Assembly (NCBI RefSeq): GCF_035920365.1
Contig: NZ_CP109150.1
Span: 2,728,001 to 2,792,000 of the forward strand
DNA length: 64,000 bases
Direction: 5' to 3'
Source: Micromonospora sp. NBC_01740
Lineage (GTDB): Bacteria; Actinomycetota; Actinomycetes; Mycobacteriales; Micromonosporaceae
Part shown: one piece after another, positions 61,478-64,000 of the stretch
How the letters are laid out: the number at the start of each line of letters is the position of its first letter
Position numbering within the stretch: position 1 is the first letter of the stretch
Program-made: the position numbers and the translations under genes
Notes under the pieces: generated by a model
Seen by the model: only the letters and a program-made list of their open reading frames with translations
The model's database searches: none
What the model was told of the DNA's origin: nothing

Positions 61478-62832
61478 ACACCGAAAGGATGATCGACGTG
61501 GCAGGCCCTGTGTCCCCGGGATCGGGACCGGTACGACTGCTCGTGCTCGGCGCGGGAGGGCGCGGCGCGCACGCGTACGCCCAATGGTGCCTGGAGCACC
61601 CCGAGGCGGCCCGCGTCGTCGCGGTCGCCGAGCCCGACGCGGAGCGCCGCGACGGACTGGGCGACGCCCACGCCGTCCCGGCGGACCGACGCTTCACCGG
61701 CTGGCAGCAGGCGCTCTCGACACGCGGACCGTGGGACGCGGTCATCGTCGCCACTCCGGACCGGGACCACGTCGATCCCACCCTCCGGGCCCTCGAACTG
61801 GGACACCACGTCCTGCTCGAGAAGCCCATCGCGCCGACCGCCGAGGAACTGCACCGGCTGACCGTCGCGGCCCGCGGCAGCGCCGGCACCGTCACCGTCG
61901 CCCACGTGCTGCGCTACACCCCGTTCTTCCAGACCCTGCGCCGCCTGCTCGACGAGGGCCGGATCGGCGAGCTGCAGGGCATCTCGCACATCGAGAACGT
62001 GGCGTACTGGCACTTCGCGCACAGCTACGTACGCGGCAACTGGCACCGGACCGACCAGTCCAGCCCGATGCTGCTGGCGAAGGCGTGCCACGACATCGAC
62101 ATCCTCCGGTGGCTGGTCGGGTCGCCCTGCACGACGGTCGCCTCGTTCGGCGAACGCCGCCACTTCCGGGCCGAGCACGCGCCGAAGGGCTCGACCGAGC
62201 GCTGCATCGACGGGTGCGCCGTCGCCGACACCTGCCCGTACAACGCCGAGCGCCTCTACGTCGACCAGCTCGCCGACGTCGACGGGCCACCCGTCACGGT
62301 CGTCACGAACGACACGAGCGTGGCCGGCCGGCGGCGGGCCCTGCGGCTGACCGACTACGGCCGGTGCGTCTACCGGATGGACAACGACGTCGTCGACCAC
62401 CAGACGGCGGCACTGCGCTTCGGCAACGGCGTCACGGCGTCGCTGGTGGTCTCGGCGTTCACCGCGTGGAACACCCGCACGCTCACGCTGATGGGCAGCC
62501 ACGGGCAGATCACCGCGGACATGCGTTCGGGCCGGATCAGCCTGGCGACCTTCGCCGACACGCCGCCCACCGTGGAGGGACGGCGGACCGACGAGACGTT
62601 CCAGGTCGGCACCGGCAGCCAGGGGGTCGTCGACGAGGTCATCGAGGCGTTCTCCGGACACGGCGGCGGCGACGCCGGGCTGATGCTCGACTTCACCGGG
62701 CGGGTCCGGCGCTGGCTGTCCGGCGAGGACGTCGAGGCGGCCCCCAGCTCCCTGGAGGAGAGCGTGGAGAGCCACCTCGTCGCCTTCGCCGCCGAGCGGT
62801 CGCGGCTGAACCGCACCGTCGAGGAGCTGTGA
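61474..62832 (+). CDS. Gfo/Idh/MocA-family NAD(P)-dependent oxidoreductase with cysteine cluster
   Basis: A 452-residue sugar dehydrogenase-like protein. Rossmann motif RLLVLGAGGRGAHAYAQWC, HVLLEKPIAP (the EKP motif binding nicotinamide) and KACHDIDILRWLVG (catalytic H-D). A less common insertion, RCIDGCAVADTCPYNAER, groups Cys residues as C-x3-C-x5-C and may bind metal or stabilise structure. Related proteins act on inositols, aminosugars or uronic-acid derivatives. GTG at 61474 overlaps the previous stop; GTG 61498 has a better ribosome site (GAAAGGA), so the start may be eight codons later. Confidence 0.88.
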   Translation: MNTERMIDVAGPVSPGSGPVRLLVLGAGGRGAHAYAQWCLEHPEAARVVAVAEPDAERRDGLGDAHAVPADRRFTGWQQALSTRGPWDAVIVATPDRDHVDPTLRALELGHHVLLEKPIAPTAEELHRLTVAARGSAGTVTVAHVLRYTPFFQTLRRLLDEGRIGELQGISHIENVAYWHFAHSYVRGNWHRTDQSSPMLLAKACHDIDILRWLVGSPCTTVASFGERRHFRAEHAPKGSTERCIDGCAVADTCPYNAERLYVDQLADVDGPPVTVVTNDTSVAGRRRALRLTDYGRCVYRMDNDVVDHQTAALRFGNGVTASLVVSAFTAWNTRTLTLMGSHGQITADMRSGRISLATFADTPPTVEGRRTDETFQVGTGSQGVVDEVIEAFSGHGGGDAGLMLDFTGRVRRWLSGEDVEAAPSSLEESVESHLVAFAAERSRLNRTVEEL

Positions 62833-64000
62833 CGGTGGACGAGGTGCGTGCCCTCGTGGCCCGCGTCGCCGGCACGGCCGACGACGTGCGGGTGGAGCGG
62901 ATCCCCGCCGGCGACGACGCGGCCGTCGCCGGATACGAGTGCCGCGACGGCGTCCTGACGCTGCGCGGGTCGGATCCGGTGGCCGCGGCCGCCGCGTTCG
63001 GGCAGTACCTGAAGGCGTACGCCGGCCGTCAGGTGACCTGGGAACAGCCCCGGCTCGCGCCCCGGCCGACGCCCTGGCCGGACGCGCCCCCGACGCGGTT
63101 GACCAGCCCGTTCGCGGTCCGCTATCACCTCAACGCCGTGACCTACGGCTACTCGGCGGCGTTCTGGGACTGGGACCGCTGGGAGCGGGAGATCGACTGG
63201 ATGGCGCTGCACGGCGTCACCCATCCGCTCATGCAGGTCGGCCACGAGGCGGTGCTGGCGGAGACGTTCCGGCGGGCCGGGCTCGACCAGGCCCGGATCG
63301 ACGCGTGGATCGGCAGCGCGGCGCACTTCCCGTGGACGTTCATGGGCAACACGAACTCGTTCGGCGGGCCGCTGCCGGCGCGCTGGATCAGCCGCCACGT
63401 CGAGCTGGCGCAGCGGATCCTCGACCGGCAGCGCTCGCTGGGCATGACGCCGGTCCTGCCCATGTTCGGGGGCCACGTGCCGCCGGAACTGGCCGACCCG
63501 TCGGCCGGCGAGATCGAGTGGCAGGGCTGGCGTACCCCGATCCTCGGCCCCGACAGCGAGCGGTTCGCGTCGTTGACGGCGGAGTTCCTGGGCATCCAGC
63601 GGGAGCTGTTCGGCACCGACCACCACTACGCCGTCGACCCGTTCATCGAGTCGGTGCCGCCGTCCGGGGAACCCGACTACCTGGCGTCGGTCGGCCGGGC
63701 CGTCTACCGGGCGATGGCGGACGGCGACCCGGAGGCGACCTGGGTGCTCCAGGGCTGGCCGTTCCACTACCAGCGCGACTTCTGGCGGCCCGAACGCGTG
63801 CGCGCGTTCCTGGCCGACGTGCCCGACGAGCGGCTCCTCCTGCTGGACCTGTGGGGTGAGCACGCCCCCATGTGGCGCCGCGACGGCATGTTCGGGCGGC
63901 GCTGGGTGTGGTGCGCCATCCACAACTTCGGGGGCCGCTTCGCGCTCTTCGGCGACCTGGACGGGCTGCGTCGCGACGTCGACGAGCTGCGGCGTACGCG
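62829..64000 (+). CDS. GH89 alpha-N-acetylglucosaminidase, N-terminal part
   Basis: The last 390 codons of the window read openly without stop from GTG 62829 (4-bp overlap with the oxidoreductase). The N-terminal small domain (~80 residues) is followed by the GH89 (NAGLU) catalytic barrel: VRYHLNAVTYGYSAAFWDWD, EIDWMALHGVTHPLMQVG, FPWTFMGNTNSFGGPLP, YAVDPFIESVPPSGE (region of the catalytic Glu) and LLLLDLWGEHAPMW. These enzymes release terminal alpha-linked GlcNAc, for example from heparan-type chains or mucin caps. No signal peptide is seen, so it probably acts in the cytosol on imported oligosaccharide. The gene continues past 64000. Confidence 0.92.
   Translation, partial: MTVDEVRALVARVAGTADDVRVERIPAGDDAAVAGYECRDGVLTLRGSDPVAAAAAFGQYLKAYAGRQVTWEQPRLAPRPTPWPDAPPTRLTSPFAVRYHLNAVTYGYSAAFWDWDRWEREIDWMALHGVTHPLMQVGHEAVLAETFRRAGLDQARIDAWIGSAAHFPWTFMGNTNSFGGPLPARWISRHVELAQRILDRQRSLGMTPVLPMFGGHVPPELADPSAGEIEWQGWRTPILGPDSERFASLTAEFLGIQRELFGTDHHYAVDPFIESVPPSGEPDYLASVGRAVYRAMADGDPEATWVLQGWPFHYQRDFWRPERVRAFLADVPDERLLLLDLWGEHAPMWRRDGMFGRRWVWCAIHNFGGRFALFGDLDGLRRDVDELRRT

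Overview
High-GC actinomycete chromosome, most likely Micromonosporaceae (Micromonospora or a close relative). The basis is roughly 70+% GC, frequent GTG starts with 4-bp stop/start overlaps, N-formylglutamate-route histidine catabolism, actinobacterial CopCD/YcnI genes, and exopolysaccharide, xylanase, expansin and ALF-repeat genes. Genus is inferred from gene content only. There are no rRNA genes; three tRNAs are present (Leu-TAG, His-GTG, Lys-CTT).

Layout. 1-3406 (+): end of an MBL-fold hydrolase gene, a proline-rich membrane protein, rph, rdgB and an AEC transporter. 3460-11510 (-): one histidine-utilisation operon, rpiR-hutU-M20 amidase-hutF-hutI-hutH, with a TGAAA-N2-TTTCA palindrome just upstream of rpiR. 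11719-13668: membrane protein combining a degenerate kinase-like N-lobe with a trypsin-fold domain that has lost its catalytic residues. 13691-23773: exopolysaccharide locus (two GT2s, an O-antigen-ligase-like protein, flippase, pyruvyltransferase, membrane-anchored GH10 xylanase, polyprenyl-phosphate sugar transferase, LCP ligase). 24133-29089: small secreted protein, then a 1339-residue secreted ALF-repeat protein with a C-terminal module and a tightly coupled 82-codon gene, the best candidate for an undescribed toxin/immunity-type system. 29324-32768: methyltransferase, MOSC protein, a frameshifted expansin and a GNAT enzyme. 32836-36349: tRNA-Leu, bcp, and an ECF metal transporter (cbiM-PDGLE-cbiQ-cbiO) behind a Nur-box-like palindrome, which suggests nickel rather than cobalt.

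36395-42677 is an envelope redox/copper block: on the minus strand an ECF sigma factor, MauE-like, DsbA-like and membrane proteins; on the plus strand a ZAS-type anti-sigma, CopC-CopD and YcnI. 42819-49187 carries a repetitive-tail membrane protein, a GT87-type transferase, orn, tRNA-His and two tandem L,D-transpeptidase lipoproteins. 49375-53338 is an accessory patch after tRNA-Lys: three immunity-like genes with an IS5-type transposase remnant among them, then an ECF sigma/CU044_5270-type pair. 53575-54876 is an M23 peptidase with near-identical 144-bp FG-GAP/VCBS repeats.

55766-64000: a double AsnC/Lrp regulator diverges from a carbohydrate operon (alkaline-phosphatase-superfamily enzyme, solute-binding lipoprotein, two permeases, Gfo/Idh/MocA oxidoreductase, and GH89 alpha-N-acetylglucosaminidase running off the window). 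The operon has no ATPase of its own, and a perfect 17-bp inverted repeat lies inside the first permease's opening codons.
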